Assembly: GCA_012838955.1 (NCBI GenBank)
Contig: DUOH01000061.1
Span: 1-37,867, forward strand
Origin: Bacillota bacterium
Lineage (GTDB): Bacteria > Bacillota > UBA4882 > UBA10575
Direction of reading: 5' to 3'
DNA: 37,867 nt
A program made the translations under genes and the position numbers. This document shows positions 24,106-33,409 of the stretch, piece by piece. The notes below the pieces were generated by a model that had not been told where the DNA came from, did not search any database, and was given only the letters and a program-made list of their open reading frames with translations. Numbering within the stretch: position 1 is the first letter of the stretch; every line of letters starts with the position of its first letter.

Positions 24106-25104
24106 GTGCGGATCGGTTTACCCAGGGCCTTGTTATATTACTGGTTTGGTCCGGCCTGGAAAGCTTTTTTGCAGGAAATCCGGTTAATGCCCGTGGTTTC
24201 AAGGATGACCACCAAAGAGATTCTAAAGCAAGGGGTGCGGGTGGGTGTAGACGAGGCTTGCCTACCGGTCAAGGTCTATCTGGGCCATTGCTTGAACCTG
24301 ATGTCCGAGTGTGATTTGTTGTTGGTCCCCCGGATCGTGAACCTCAGAAAGAAAGAGTTCATCTGTCCTAAATTCATGGGCTTACCGGAGATGGTAAAGG
24401 CGGCAGTAACCAACGAATACGGGCCTGAAGGAAAGGAGCGGGTTTTAGTTTGGAAGAGTGAGCACCGTTCTTTCTGGGATGCCCCTCCAGCCTTACCTGA
24501 TTATCTACGAAAGCTGGCTGGACCCGGGAAGATCAAGACTGGTCTACACCGGGCCAAACAGGTGTTCCGGGAGTACCGGGCACTTTTACACCAAGGATAT
24601 CTTCCGGACGAGGCCGAGGAGATACTGGCCGGAAAAAATGTACACCGGCGGGAACAGGGAGCAGCTGGCCTCGGAGTGATCGGGCATCCCTATTGCCTAT
24701 ACGATCATTTTTTAAATATGTCCTTATTAACTTTACTGCAGAGGAGGGAGTATAACTATGCTGTCTTTACTCCGGAACTCTTCTCTGAAGAGGAGCTCTC
24801 TGCAGAAGTGGCGGATTTAGCCAAACCAATCTTCTGGACTTTGGGCCGGAGGATGCTCGGCGCCGTACGGGCCTTACGAAAGAAGCATGTGGCCGGTATC
24901 ATACATCTTGCTGCATTTGCCTGCGGACCTGAGGCTCTGATCGGCGAATTGATTCGCCGGGAATGTCAAAGCTACGGTTTACCACTCTTACAGATCAATC
25001 TGGATGAGCATTCGGGGGAAGCCGGATTGTTAACGCGGATCGAGGCTTTTCTTGATCTAATCAATACTCACGCTCACAGAAGGGAGGGGATAGGATGCGG
25101 GTAA
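24106..25104 (+). CDS. Acyl-CoA dehydratase-related iron-sulfur protein (COG3580/DUF2229 type)
   Basis: A 332-residue protein of the DUF2229/COG3580 group, a relative of the 2-hydroxyacyl-CoA dehydratase subunits. Four conserved cysteines are candidates for an Fe-S cluster: C52 (VDEACLPVKVYLGH), C87 (EFICPKFMGLPE), C197 (GHPYCLYDHF) and C273 (FACGPEALIG). The ending LLQINLDEHSGEAGLLTRIEAFLD is also conserved. GGGAGGGAGC sets the GTG at 24106. It is followed by the COG3581 partner, overlapping by ten bases, and then by an activase, so the three probably form one complex. The substrate is unknown. Confidence 0.88.
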   Translation: MRIGLPRALLYYWFGPAWKAFLQEIRLMPVVSRMTTKEILKQGVRVGVDEACLPVKVYLGHCLNLMSECDLLLVPRIVNLRKKEFICPKFMGLPEMVKAAVTNEYGPEGKERVLVWKSEHRSFWDAPPALPDYLRKLAGPGKIKTGLHRAKQVFREYRALLHQGYLPDEAEEILAGKNVHRREQGAAGLGVIGHPYCLYDHFLNMSLLTLLQRREYNYAVFTPELFSEEELSAEVADLAKPIFWTLGRRMLGAVRALRKKHVAGIIHLAAFACGPEALIGELIRRECQSYGLPLLQINLDEHSGEAGLLTRIEAFLDLINTHAHRREGIGCG

Positions 25105-26198
25105 CCTTTCCCCACATGGGACAATTATCCATTCCGGTCAAGGCGTTATTTGAAGGCCTCGGACACGAGGTGGTAGTTCCGCCGGTTACCAATAAATTCA
25201 CTTTTGAGCTTGGCAGCAAATATGCGCCGGAATTTGCCTGTCTCCCCTTTAAGATTAATTTGGGCAATTTCATCGAAGCCTTGGAAGCTGGGGCGGACAC
25301 CGTGGTGATGGGCGGTGGGGTCGGACCTTGCCGGTTCGGCTATTATGCGCAGGTTCAAAGAGAGATCCTGCAAGATTTGGGTTATAATTTTCAGCTTTTG
25401 CTCCTTGATCCGCCAGGCGCCGGTACCAAGGAGTTGTCAAAAGCAATCAAGCTGTTAGCAGAAGCGGCCTCGCCCGGTAGGATCCTCTCCGCGCTCCGTT
25501 TGGCTTGGGTGAAGACCAGATTACTGGATGAAGGAAACCGACTATATAGAATGCAAGCGCCGTATATTCTCCCAGATAATACAGTCCGTCAAATCTATGG
25601 GGATTTCTTAGACCAAATTGACCGGGAGAATCGGGTAAACCGCCTGCTTAAAATCTATTCTACCTTTACGGTCAAAATTAATCAGCTCAGAAAAGAGGTG
25701 AAGCCGAAGCCGGTCTTACGGGTAAAAATTATCGGTGAGATCTATATGGTTCTTGAACCCAAGGTCAATTTCGATCTCGAAGACAGGCTAAGTGAATTAG
25801 GAGTGGAAGCGCACCGTCAGATCTCGATGAGCGGATGGGTAGAGGAGCATCTATTCGGTGTGTTCTTTCCTCACCATGCAAAACGGAGAAAATGCTTGGC
25901 TAAACCATATTTATCAGCCTTTGTGGGTGGCCATGGACAAGAAACCGTGGCTGAGACGGTGGATGCCGGAGTCAACAAGTATGATGGGGTGATTCAGGTG
26001 TTACCCTTTACCTGCATGCCGGAGATCGTCGCCCAAAGCGTCCTTCCGGAGATTAGCCGGGATTTTGCCCTGCCTATCCTCTACTTAGTCTTGGATGAGC
26101 ACTCAGCGGAGGCTGGGATCCATACCAGGCTGGAGGCGTTTGTTGATCTGATGGCCAGAAAAAAAAGAGCGCGCGACCTGCGTGCGAAGATCATGTAA
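25095..26198 (+). CDS. Acyl-CoA dehydratase-related iron-sulfur protein (COG3581 type)
   Basis: A 367-residue partner of the previous protein, also in the 2-hydroxyacyl-CoA dehydratase superfamily. Cysteines at C49 (PEFACLPFKINLG), C79 (GGGVGPCRFGYY), C267 and C307 (LPFTCMPEIVAQS) occur in the typical places. The end (LVLDEHSAEAGIHTRLEAFVDL) repeats the motif at the end of the COG3580 gene, showing common ancestry of the two. ATG 25095 lies within the previous gene after GAGGGGA. In many organisms the COG1924, COG3580 and COG3581 modules are fused into one large protein; here each is a separate gene. Confidence 0.88.
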   Translation: MRVTFPHMGQLSIPVKALFEGLGHEVVVPPVTNKFTFELGSKYAPEFACLPFKINLGNFIEALEAGADTVVMGGGVGPCRFGYYAQVQREILQDLGYNFQLLLLDPPGAGTKELSKAIKLLAEAASPGRILSALRLAWVKTRLLDEGNRLYRMQAPYILPDNTVRQIYGDFLDQIDRENRVNRLLKIYSTFTVKINQLRKEVKPKPVLRVKIIGEIYMVLEPKVNFDLEDRLSELGVEAHRQISMSGWVEEHLFGVFFPHHAKRRKCLAKPYLSAFVGGHGQETVAETVDAGVNKYDGVIQVLPFTCMPEIVAQSVLPEISRDFALPILYLVLDEHSAEAGIHTRLEAFVDLMARKKRARDLRAKIM

Positions 26199-26221
26199 GA
26201 GGAATGTTAAGGGGATTGAGC

Positions 26222-27199
26222 ATGAAAAAGCGTTTGTATCTAGGGGTGGACGTCGGTTCGGTCAGCACCAATTTGGTAGTCATCAATGAACAAGGCGATG
26301 TTTTAGAAAAACTCTATCTGCGTTCGGAAGGCAATCCCATCAAATCTGTGCAAAAAGGGCTGGCGCACTTGGGGGAGACCATTGCCAAACACACCTTACT
26401 GGGGGTCGGGGTGACCGGTTCCGGCCGACAATTAATCGGGAGGATTCTCGGGGCGGATTTGGTCAAGAATGAGATTACCGCCCATGGTATGGCTGGGTTG
26501 TTTACGGATCCGACCGTGAAGACCATCATTGAAATCGGTGGTCAGGACTCGAAGTTGATTTTAGTGCGCCAGGGTACAGTGGTGGATTTTGCCATGAATA
26601 CGGTCTGTGCGGCGGGAACCGGATCTTTCCTGGACCAACAGGCCGGCCGCTTGAATATTTCCATCGGTGATTTTGGAGCCATTGCCCTCCGCTCCAAGTA
26701 TCCGGTGCGAATCGCCGGGCGTTGTTCGGTCTTTGCCGAATCGGATATGATTCATAAGCAGCAAATGGGCTATCCTTTGGAGGATATTGTCGCCGGACTC
26801 TGTGAGGCTTTGGTCCGGAATTACTTGAATAACGTGGGAAAGGGGAAGGAAATTCTACCGACCGCGCTCTTTCAAGGGGGAGTGGCGGCCAACGCCGGGA
26901 TCAAGGCGGCTTTCGAAAAAGAACTGGGCTTTGCCGTGAAGGTTCCAGAGCATTTTGAGGTAATGGGCGCTTTAGGCGCCGCCCTTTTGGTGCGGGAGTC
27001 GAAGATGGAAAATGGTGAAGAGACCAGCTTTCGTGGTCTGCGGCTCTGCGAAGCGGAGATTGCCATTGATAGCTTTACTTGTTCCGACTGTCCCAACCAT
27101 TGCGAAGTTGTTACAGTCCTCATCGGTCAGGAGCGGATCTCCGGCTGGGGCGACCGGTGCGGTAAATGGCAACACTTAGCGAAAGAGGCTACGGGATAA
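26222..27199 (+). CDS. BcrA/BadF/HgdC-type ATPase activase (COG1924)
   Basis: A 325-residue ATPase of the acetate/sugar kinase fold, which delivers one low-potential electron to dehydratase-type partners by ATP hydrolysis. It has YLGVDVGSVSTNLVVINE (phosphate loop), IIEIGGQDSKLI, and the two cysteines that share a [4Fe-4S] cluster between subunits of the dimer, C129 (TVCAAGTGSFLDQQA) and C168 (AGRCSVFAESDMIH). QGGVAANAG is the second nucleotide loop. A C-terminal extension has C287-x2-C290-x3-C294 and C313, which may hold another metal site. AAGGGG before ATG 26222 fixes the start. It follows the COG3581 gene by 23 bases. Confidence 0.93.
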   Translation: MKKRLYLGVDVGSVSTNLVVINEQGDVLEKLYLRSEGNPIKSVQKGLAHLGETIAKHTLLGVGVTGSGRQLIGRILGADLVKNEITAHGMAGLFTDPTVKTIIEIGGQDSKLILVRQGTVVDFAMNTVCAAGTGSFLDQQAGRLNISIGDFGAIALRSKYPVRIAGRCSVFAESDMIHKQQMGYPLEDIVAGLCEALVRNYLNNVGKGKEILPTALFQGGVAANAGIKAAFEKELGFAVKVPEHFEVMGALGAALLVRESKMENGEETSFRGLRLCEAEIAIDSFTCSDCPNHCEVVTVLIGQERISGWGDRCGKWQHLAKEATG

Positions 27200-27249
27200 A
27201 GTAAGCGATTTTCCACGTACCTGTGATTAATTGGAAGGATGGAGCAGGA

Positions 27250-28887
27250 GTGAAATTCAGACAGTATTTTCGCCGTCCCAAAAAACTCAAGGAATTATGC
27301 GAAGAAAAAGAGACTCCCCGGCAGCAGCAGGGGGAGGAAGGCCCGTTTCTCACCGCGTGTTTGGCGGATAATGTCAATTACCTAAAGAAAAGGCTTGGTG
27401 AGAGCGAAGATGTAATCTTTCGGGAATACACTCTGGATTTATCCGAACCCATTCCCGTGATGGTAGTATTCGTTGACGGTCTGGTCTCCAAAGAAGTGAT
27501 TAACGAGTTCATTCTACAGTCCCTGACCTTCAAAGGCGAACTCAAAACCGAGTGGGCCAAAGACCGCTCCCAGTTGTTAAAGCATATCAAGGATCGGGTG
27601 CTGAACATTAATGAGGTCAGCATGGTCTCGAGTTTTCCGAAACTCTTCACCATGGTGTTGTCCGGGGAGACCGCCCTCTTAATCGAAGGGCATGATGAGG
27701 CCTTGATCTGTAACACCAGAGGCTGGGAACACCGGGGAATCGCCGAACCCCAAGTTGAGGCGGTGATCAAGGGACCGCGGGTCGGGTTCAATGAAATTCT
27801 CCGCTCTAACACAGCACAGATTAGAAGATGGATTAGAGATCCGCATCTCACCATCAAGACCATGCAGATTGGCAAGAGATCCAAGACGGATGTGGCCCTC
27901 GTTTACCTGGAGACCGTGGCCAACCCCAAGATTGTTCAGGCTGTAGAGAAAAGGCTTAAACAGATCGATATTGACGGGGTGATAGAGAGTTCATTCTTGC
28001 AGGATATGATCGAAGATAAACCCTTTAGCCTCTTTCCCACCGTACAGAGTACGGAACGGGCCGACCGGGTGGTAGCCTCCATCCTCGAAGGCAGGGTGGC
28101 GGTGCTTTGCGATAATACACCTTTTGTGCTAATGGCGCCGGTAACCTTCTGGCAACTCTATCACGCGGCGGAGGACTATTATCACCGCTGGCCGCTGGCC
28201 TTTCTATTACGGACAGTACGGTATCTATCCTTCTTATTCTCCTTGTATCTTCCTTCCGTTTATATAGCGCTTTCTTTGTATAACCCGGAATTAATCCCTT
28301 TTAATCTGGCGGTAAAGATCGCCGCGACCCGGGAGGGTGTGCCTTTTCCCGTTTTTCTCGAGGCTTTGCTGATGGAGATCGCCATTGAGATCATTAGAGA
28401 AGCCTCCGCCCGCCTTCCCGGGCCTTTGGGTCAAACCATCGGGATCGTCGGCGGCTTTATTCTGGGAGACGCCGCAGTACGGGCCGGCCTAATCTCCCCA
28501 ATTACTACAATCGTGGTGGCCTTGACCGCTTTGAGTTCATTTACCGCCCCCAGCTTTGAAGTAGCAGTGACCATGCGCCTTCTACGCTTCCCACTCATGT
28601 TCTTTGCCTTGATTGGGGGGTTGTACGGGATCGCCATCGCCACGATTCTGCTATTGATCCACATGTCGGGGATCCTGTCTTTCGGTGTGCCGTATCTCGC
28701 ACCTGTAGTCCCCTTTAGTCTGGATGACTTAAAAGACACTTTCTTTACAGTACCGCGGTGGGCTATGATCAACCGGCCTTCTACCTTTAAAGCGATTGAC
28801 CAAAAACGGAAGGGAACAAAGGCGAACCGGTGGTGGCAGGAGATTTATAAACCGCCACAACTGGAAGGGGACGAGGAAGAAGAGTAA
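27250..28887 (+). CDS. gerKA: Spore germination receptor subunit A (GerA family)
   Basis: A 545-residue GerA-family protein, the A subunit of a germinant receptor in the spore inner membrane. The N-terminal half (to about 290) is a hydrophilic domain with EPIPVMVVFVDGLV, LLIEGHDEALICNTRGWEHR and RGPRVGFNE-like (IKGPRVGFNEILRSNTAQIR). The second half is hydrophobic with about four or five membrane segments and the signature PFPVFLEALLMEIAIEIIRE. GGAG followed by six bases gives GTG 27250; the frame is open 27 bases upstream. It starts 50 bases after the activase and is coupled to gerKB. The germinant cannot be told. The letter K is used by analogy only. Confidence 0.93.
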   Translation: MKFRQYFRRPKKLKELCEEKETPRQQQGEEGPFLTACLADNVNYLKKRLGESEDVIFREYTLDLSEPIPVMVVFVDGLVSKEVINEFILQSLTFKGELKTEWAKDRSQLLKHIKDRVLNINEVSMVSSFPKLFTMVLSGETALLIEGHDEALICNTRGWEHRGIAEPQVEAVIKGPRVGFNEILRSNTAQIRRWIRDPHLTIKTMQIGKRSKTDVALVYLETVANPKIVQAVEKRLKQIDIDGVIESSFLQDMIEDKPFSLFPTVQSTERADRVVASILEGRVAVLCDNTPFVLMAPVTFWQLYHAAEDYYHRWPLAFLLRTVRYLSFLFSLYLPSVYIALSLYNPELIPFNLAVKIAATREGVPFPVFLEALLMEIAIEIIREASARLPGPLGQTIGIVGGFILGDAAVRAGLISPITTIVVALTALSSFTAPSFEVAVTMRLLRFPLMFFALIGGLYGIAIATILLLIHMSGILSFGVPYLAPVVPFSLDDLKDTFFTVPRWAMINRPSTFKAIDQKRKGTKANRWWQEIYKPPQLEGDEEEE

Positions 28888-28888
28888 A

Positions 28889-29998
28889 ATGAGGCAAAAA
28901 AAGGAACGTTTCATAACAATACGGCAGACTGTCCTATTGATTATCTGTTTTAGCATAGGTGGGGGTATTCTTTACTTACCGAATACCGCAGCAAAAGTCC
29001 TGCAATCCGGCGGTTGGTTATGGATCTTCGGCGTCGGCCTACTGGTGATCTTGAGCGGGTTAATTACTGCTTTCTTAATACGGATGTTTCCTGAGGATAC
29101 CTTGGTTGAACTCAGTCAAAAACTTCTGGGTAAACCCCTGGGGATAGCGGTAAGCTTGATGCTGATCCTCTTCTTCTTCTCCTTTGTCCCCTTGGAGGTG
29201 CGTATTCTCCAGGAATTAGTTAATATTTCGATTTTACAGCAAGCTCCGTTCTGGTTTGTGGGGGGTCTATTCCTGTTGACCCTGGCTTATGCCGCTTCTC
29301 AAAATATCAAATCCATAGTCTATGTTAATGAACTATTAATGGAGATTGCCTTAGGAGTCGGCCTGGTCGTTACTGTTTTGGCTTGGCAACACTTTGACCC
29401 CGTTCATCTACTGCCTGTTTTCGGGGAGAGCCGGATCAACCCAGCGCATTTTCGGGAGGAATTAGGGGTGGCTTACATCTATACGGGGTTTCCCGTGATC
29501 TTCTTCTTAGTTCCCTATCTTAAACTCCCACAAAAGGTGGTAAAAGCTACTTTCATCGGCACTGCCTTCCTTACCTTGATCTATACTTTCTTTACCCTGA
29601 CTGTGCTGGGGGTCTTTGGCTATAAAGAAACGCTTAATCTGACTTACCCCGGATTAGAGCTGGCTAAGTCGGTGAACTTGGAGACCGTGATTCTGGAACG
29701 CTTGGATTTGGTCTTAATCGTCTCTTGGATCTCCGCCATCTTCACTACCTGTTTGGTCTCTTACTTCTTTACCGCGTTGAGTATCAGTAAACTGTGTGGT
29801 TTTAAAAGTCACTCCCTGGTGGCCTGGGCATTAGCGCCGCTCACCTATTATCTGAGCACCTTATTCACCAACTATTTCGTATGGAAAGAATACAGCGCCT
29901 ATCTGGGATTCTTCGCCCTATTGGTCACTGTGCTCCTACCGGCAATTCTCCTGATTGCCGCCTTGATTAAACGCCGTAGTATACAGGGGAATCAGTGA
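28889..29998 (+). CDS. gerKB: Spore germination receptor permease subunit B (GerB family)
   Basis: A 369-residue membrane protein with about ten transmembrane segments, of the APC-superfamily spore germination permease type. The N-terminal RQTVLLIICFSIGGGILYLP, LISGLITAFLIRMFP-like and the FFEVRIL... region (FVPLEVRILQELVN) are family features. GAGGAAG is followed by ATG 28889, with one base between this and the gerKA stop; the frame stays open 93 bases into gerKA, but that N-terminus is unlike the family. The B subunit is thought to bind the germinant. It is followed by the lipoprotein subunit after 67 bases. Confidence 0.92.
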   Translation: MRQKKERFITIRQTVLLIICFSIGGGILYLPNTAAKVLQSGGWLWIFGVGLLVILSGLITAFLIRMFPEDTLVELSQKLLGKPLGIAVSLMLILFFFSFVPLEVRILQELVNISILQQAPFWFVGGLFLLTLAYAASQNIKSIVYVNELLMEIALGVGLVVTVLAWQHFDPVHLLPVFGESRINPAHFREELGVAYIYTGFPVIFFLVPYLKLPQKVVKATFIGTAFLTLIYTFFTLTVLGVFGYKETLNLTYPGLELAKSVNLETVILERLDLVLIVSWISAIFTTCLVSYFFTALSISKLCGFKSHSLVAWALAPLTYYLSTLFTNYFVWKEYSAYLGFFALLVTVLLPAILLIAALIKRRSIQGNQ

Positions 29999-30065
29999 GC
30001 AGTGGGGATGACTTCACGGCGTAACTATTTATCTGACTACATAGATGAATTCTAGGAGGACCAGA

Positions 30066-31280
30066 ATGAGAAAGATCTGCTTAAGCCTATTCGTCGTCTT
30101 CTTCAGCTGGACACTGACCGGCTGTTGGGCGGGGCGAGAGCTCAACCAACGGGCTTTCGTCACGGCAGTAGCCTTTGATCTGGCCCAACCTGAAAATGAA
30201 AGTAACCCGGGCGCGCCTGGGAACGGCCGGAACAAAGAGGATAAAACCGAGACGAAGCAGGCAGTATCCGCTCAGGAGAAGTTGGAGATCAGTCTGCAGA
30301 TTCCCAAACCGGACCAAGTTGCCGGAGAGGAAGGCGGCGGCGGAGGCGGTGGTGGAGAGAAAGCCTTTTTAGTATTGAGCGCGACCGCTGATTCGTTTCT
30401 GAACGGAGTATTACAGATCCAGCAACAACTGGACAGGGAGTTGTTCTTCGGGCATGTCCGGTTGATTATGATCGGAGAAGATTTAGCCAAAGAAGTAGGG
30501 ATCGAAAGAGTGGTGGACTTTGCCAACCGTTGGTTTCAAATTCAGCGCATGTCCAGATTGGCTGTGGTGCAAGGAAGAGCCGAGGAGGTTTTATCCATGG
30601 CTCCTCCGATCGGGCAGTCTACTTCCGCCTACATCCTCAACCTGATCTCCCCGTCCAGCGGCAGCAGCCTCATTTATATTTCGGACTTGGGGAAGTACAA
30701 TGTATACCAAGCGGATGACGGCATTGATCCGGTTTTACCACGAGTAAAAAAAGGAAAAACATCCATTGAGACCGGAGGCGCGGCCATAATTAAAGACGGC
30801 AAACTGGCGGGGTGGTTGACGCCCTATGAAACTCGAGCTCTAGATATTTTACAAAACGAATATCAAGAATCAAATTATGTGATCGCCTCTCCTCTTCACC
30901 CGGAGGATTTGATCGTCATCGGCTTGGTGAAGGCCGGTTCTGTCTATAGGATAAAAAAAGAGGGGCGGAGTTTCAGAGTAAAGATTGAGATTTCTGGAAG
31001 TTTTGAAACCAGAGAGTTCTCCGGTGATTACGGGCCAGCTGATCTTGAGGCGAAAGATTTGGAGAAAAGAGTGGCGGCCAAGGTTCGACAGGAGGCGGAG
31101 GCGACCATTGGCCGAGCACAGGCTGTGGCAGCGGATATATTCGGCATCGGCAGAATGATCAAAGCCCGTTATCCCAAGGACTGGCAGAAGCTGGACTGGG
31201 CGGCTGAATTCTCCAAATTGCCTATAGAAGTAACAGTTGACATGAGATGGTCGCAGACAATCAGAAGACTTGGCCGCTAG
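30066..31280 (+). CDS. gerKC: Spore germination receptor lipoprotein subunit C (GerC family)
   Basis: A 404-residue lipoprotein of the Ger(x)C family, the third germinant receptor subunit. The signal peptide ends in the lipobox LTGC with C20 as the lipidated residue, followed by WAGRELNQRAFVTAVAFDL, typical of GerC. A variable low-complexity insert (about residues 40-70) and an octaglycine run (about 90-97) precede LVLSATADSFLNGVLQIQQQ and FFGHVRLIMIGEDLAKEVG. AGGAGG six bases before ATG 30066 sets the start. It completes a gerA-type operon with the two previous genes. Confidence 0.92.
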   Translation: MRKICLSLFVVFFSWTLTGCWAGRELNQRAFVTAVAFDLAQPENESNPGAPGNGRNKEDKTETKQAVSAQEKLEISLQIPKPDQVAGEEGGGGGGGGEKAFLVLSATADSFLNGVLQIQQQLDRELFFGHVRLIMIGEDLAKEVGIERVVDFANRWFQIQRMSRLAVVQGRAEEVLSMAPPIGQSTSAYILNLISPSSGSSLIYISDLGKYNVYQADDGIDPVLPRVKKGKTSIETGGAAIIKDGKLAGWLTPYETRALDILQNEYQESNYVIASPLHPEDLIVIGLVKAGSVYRIKKEGRSFRVKIEISGSFETREFSGDYGPADLEAKDLEKRVAAKVRQEAEATIGRAQAVAADIFGIGRMIKARYPKDWQKLDWAAEFSKLPIEVTVDMRWSQTIRRLGR

Positions 31281-31327
31281 AACCACCGGTAAGATCATCG
31301 GTGGCCGGGAATGAATGGAGGTAACCC

Positions 31328-32329
31328 ATGTATACTGAAGAAACACGAAAGATCTTTTATGGGCAGACCCGGGTCTTGGAATGCGCATCCCCTTTAAAGG
31401 AGATCTTGGTTGATCTACTGAGTCATCCCGGAAAGTTTTTACGGGGCCGGTTTTTGCTGTTATGCGCCTCCCTCCGGCAGAACCAGGCCTGTGCCAGGCA
31501 GAGGGTTTACTCGCTGGCCGCGGGCGCGGAAGTATTGCACCTGGCTACTTTGATCCATGATGATCTGCTGGACCGGGGAGAACTGCGCAGAGGATACCCG
31601 ACGGTCTGGAAGAGGTGGGGGGATAAGCCCGCGGTTTTGGTAGGAGATTATCTCTTTGCCACTGCATACCGGATCTTCCACGAGAACACCATGCCCCGCG
31701 GGATGGCTTTGGTAAACAATTTACTCAAAGAGATGGTCGAAGCACAGATGGAAGAGGATGCGCTACGGTTTGCCCCGGACGGCCTCGCTTCCTATTTATT
31801 GCGGATTGAAAAGAAGACCGCCCGCTTCTTTCAGACTGTTTGCCTCTTAGGGGGAGAAGCAGGCTTTCTCCCCAGAGAAGTAACTGAACTGTGCGGTAGT
31901 TTCGGTCGGGAATTCGGCATGGCATACCAAATATTGGATGATATAATGGATTTAGTGGGTGACCCCGGCTTCTCCGGCAAGACATGCTTCCGGGATTGGC
32001 GAAACGGCATAGCTACTTTGCCTTTGTTCTTACTCAACGACCGGGAGATGATGATGAAGATCTTACGAAAGGCGGCGGAGACTGAGGAGTTGACCCCAGA
32101 GTTTAAGCTGGAGTTGTTCCCGGTATTGAGCGGTCATAATATCCCCGGAAAAGTATGGCTCATTTACCATGGTTACCTCCAAAACGCCAAAAAAATACTG
32201 AGAGAGATAGAGCAGGTCTTAAAAGGTGAGCCCGGTGTGTTGCGTAACCTCGCTGCACTGGACTGTTTGGTGAAGAAGCTTCTAAACCAGGGCAGACGCG
32301 CCATAAATGCGCTGAAGATGGAAGGCTGA
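31328..32329 (+). CDS. Polyprenyl diphosphate synthase (trans-prenyltransferase)
   Basis: A 333-residue all-helical prenyltransferase that elongates allylic diphosphates with IPP. Two aspartate motifs are present: D78-D-L-L-D82 in LATLIHDDLLDRGELRRGYP and D204-D-I-M-D208 in MAYQILDDIMDLVGD. GKFLRGRF replaces the common GGKRLRP near the N-terminus. The length suggests a heptaprenyl-, hexaprenyl- or nonaprenyl-type enzyme for quinone side chains, but product length cannot be read reliably. ATGGAGGT before ATG 31328 gives a strong site. It lies 47 bases after gerKC, so it may be co-transcribed with the spore genes. Confidence 0.9.
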   Translation: MYTEETRKIFYGQTRVLECASPLKEILVDLLSHPGKFLRGRFLLLCASLRQNQACARQRVYSLAAGAEVLHLATLIHDDLLDRGELRRGYPTVWKRWGDKPAVLVGDYLFATAYRIFHENTMPRGMALVNNLLKEMVEAQMEEDALRFAPDGLASYLLRIEKKTARFFQTVCLLGGEAGFLPREVTELCGSFGREFGMAYQILDDIMDLVGDPGFSGKTCFRDWRNGIATLPLFLLNDREMMMKILRKAAETEELTPEFKLELFPVLSGHNIPGKVWLIYHGYLQNAKKILREIEQVLKGEPGVLRNLAALDCLVKKLLNQGRRAINALKMEG

Positions 32330-32455
32330 GCTTTTTTCCCGGGCGTAAGGTATAAAAAATCATCTGGAGCGGGCAGGATTATTGGAGAGAAAAATTTAAT
32401 AATATCTAATAACTAACCAAGGCTGATATCGTCGAAGAGAAACAGGTGTTTTGTT

Positions 32456-33277
32456 ATGAAAATGGTGTATCGAATCTTGTCATTTATTGTACCACTGATT
32501 ATGATCTGTACCAGGCCCGTTCTTCCCGGAACCGCGCATGCCGGTAAACCTCCGGCCATCCAGGCGGGCGCCGTAGTTTTGATGGAGGCGGCGACCGGTA
32601 AAGTATTGTATGCCAAGAACGCCCATAAAATATTGCCGCCAGCCAGCACCACCAAGATCATGACCGCCATCTTGGCCATAGAAGAAGGCGATCTCCGCGA
32701 TAAAGTGTGGGTCGGTCCCCGGGCGGCCAGGGAGAGAGGTTCTTCCATGCACTTGAGGCGAGGGGAAAGCAGAACGCTGGAAGAATTGTTATACGGACTC
32801 ATGCTTCCCTCCGGCAACGACGCCGCCGTGGCCATTGCGGAGCATATCGCCGGTACGGAATGGGGATTCGCCCAAATGATGACGGAAAAAGCCAAGCGGA
32901 TCGGGTTAAAGAATACGGGATTCCAGAACGCCAGCGGTTTGTCGGCCTACGGCCACTATAGCACAGCATACGATCTTGCTGTGTTAACCAGGTATGCTTT
33001 GCAGAACCGGGTCTTTGCCCGGATCGTCCGCACCAAAGTAAAGACCGTGCCCGGACCGGGGAAAGGCAGTACCCGAAGGCTGAGAAATAACAATAGATTG
33101 CTGTGGGAGTATCAATACGCCACCGGAGTGAAGACCGGTTATACCAGCAGCGCCGGAAGCTGTCTGGTAGCGTCGGCCACCAAAAAGGGGAAGACATTGA
33201 TTTCGGTGATCCTCCGCTCCCCACAGCGCTTTACTGGGGCGGTGAAGCTTTTTGAATATGGGTTCGCTCAGCCCTGA
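32456..33277 (+). CDS. D-alanyl-D-alanine carboxypeptidase (S11 family)
   Basis: A 273-residue S11 serine peptidase that trims the terminal D-Ala from peptidoglycan stem peptides. The N-terminal signal peptide ends near residue 29 (AHA-G). Active-site motifs are S64-T-T-K67, S119-G-N121 and K226-T-G. The protein stops soon after the catalytic domain, so it lacks the extra beta-rich domain of vegetative PBP5 proteins; it may therefore be a DacB- or DacF-like sporulation enzyme, which the neighbours also suggest. The start ATG 32456 has an AGAGAAACAGGTG purine run before it. The gap of 126 bases upstream contains no certain promoter. Confidence 0.92.
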   Translation: MKMVYRILSFIVPLIMICTRPVLPGTAHAGKPPAIQAGAVVLMEAATGKVLYAKNAHKILPPASTTKIMTAILAIEEGDLRDKVWVGPRAARERGSSMHLRRGESRTLEELLYGLMLPSGNDAAVAIAEHIAGTEWGFAQMMTEKAKRIGLKNTGFQNASGLSAYGHYSTAYDLAVLTRYALQNRVFARIVRTKVKTVPGPGKGSTRRLRNNNRLLWEYQYATGVKTGYTSSAGSCLVASATKKGKTLISVILRSPQRFTGAVKLFEYGFAQP

Positions 33278-33362
33278 CCGGCTCGGATGGAAGTATTCTA
33301 TTTTTCAGAACCGAACTCGGAAAGCTCAACACCCATTTGGTCAGGTCCGGAGGCGTTAAAAG

Positions 33363-33409
33363 AAGAGAGTGCCGCGAACTGCTTAAAATAGTCTTGCGGC
33401 ACTCTCTTT
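33363..33409. terminator. Terminator after the carboxypeptidase gene
   Basis: AAGAGAGTGCCGC (33363-33375) pairs with GCGGCACTCTCTTT (33396-33409), a 13-base-pair stem with a T-rich end. Its symmetry means it may also stop the opposing trpS transcript, whose own weak hairpin is at about 33509-33532. Confidence 0.85.

Noticed and set aside
32349-32381. Possible sigma-F or sigma-G promoter before the carboxypeptidase gene (GGTATA and GGGCAGGATTA)
   Set aside because: Spacing and the -10 match are poor; the resemblance is within chance for AT-rich DNA.
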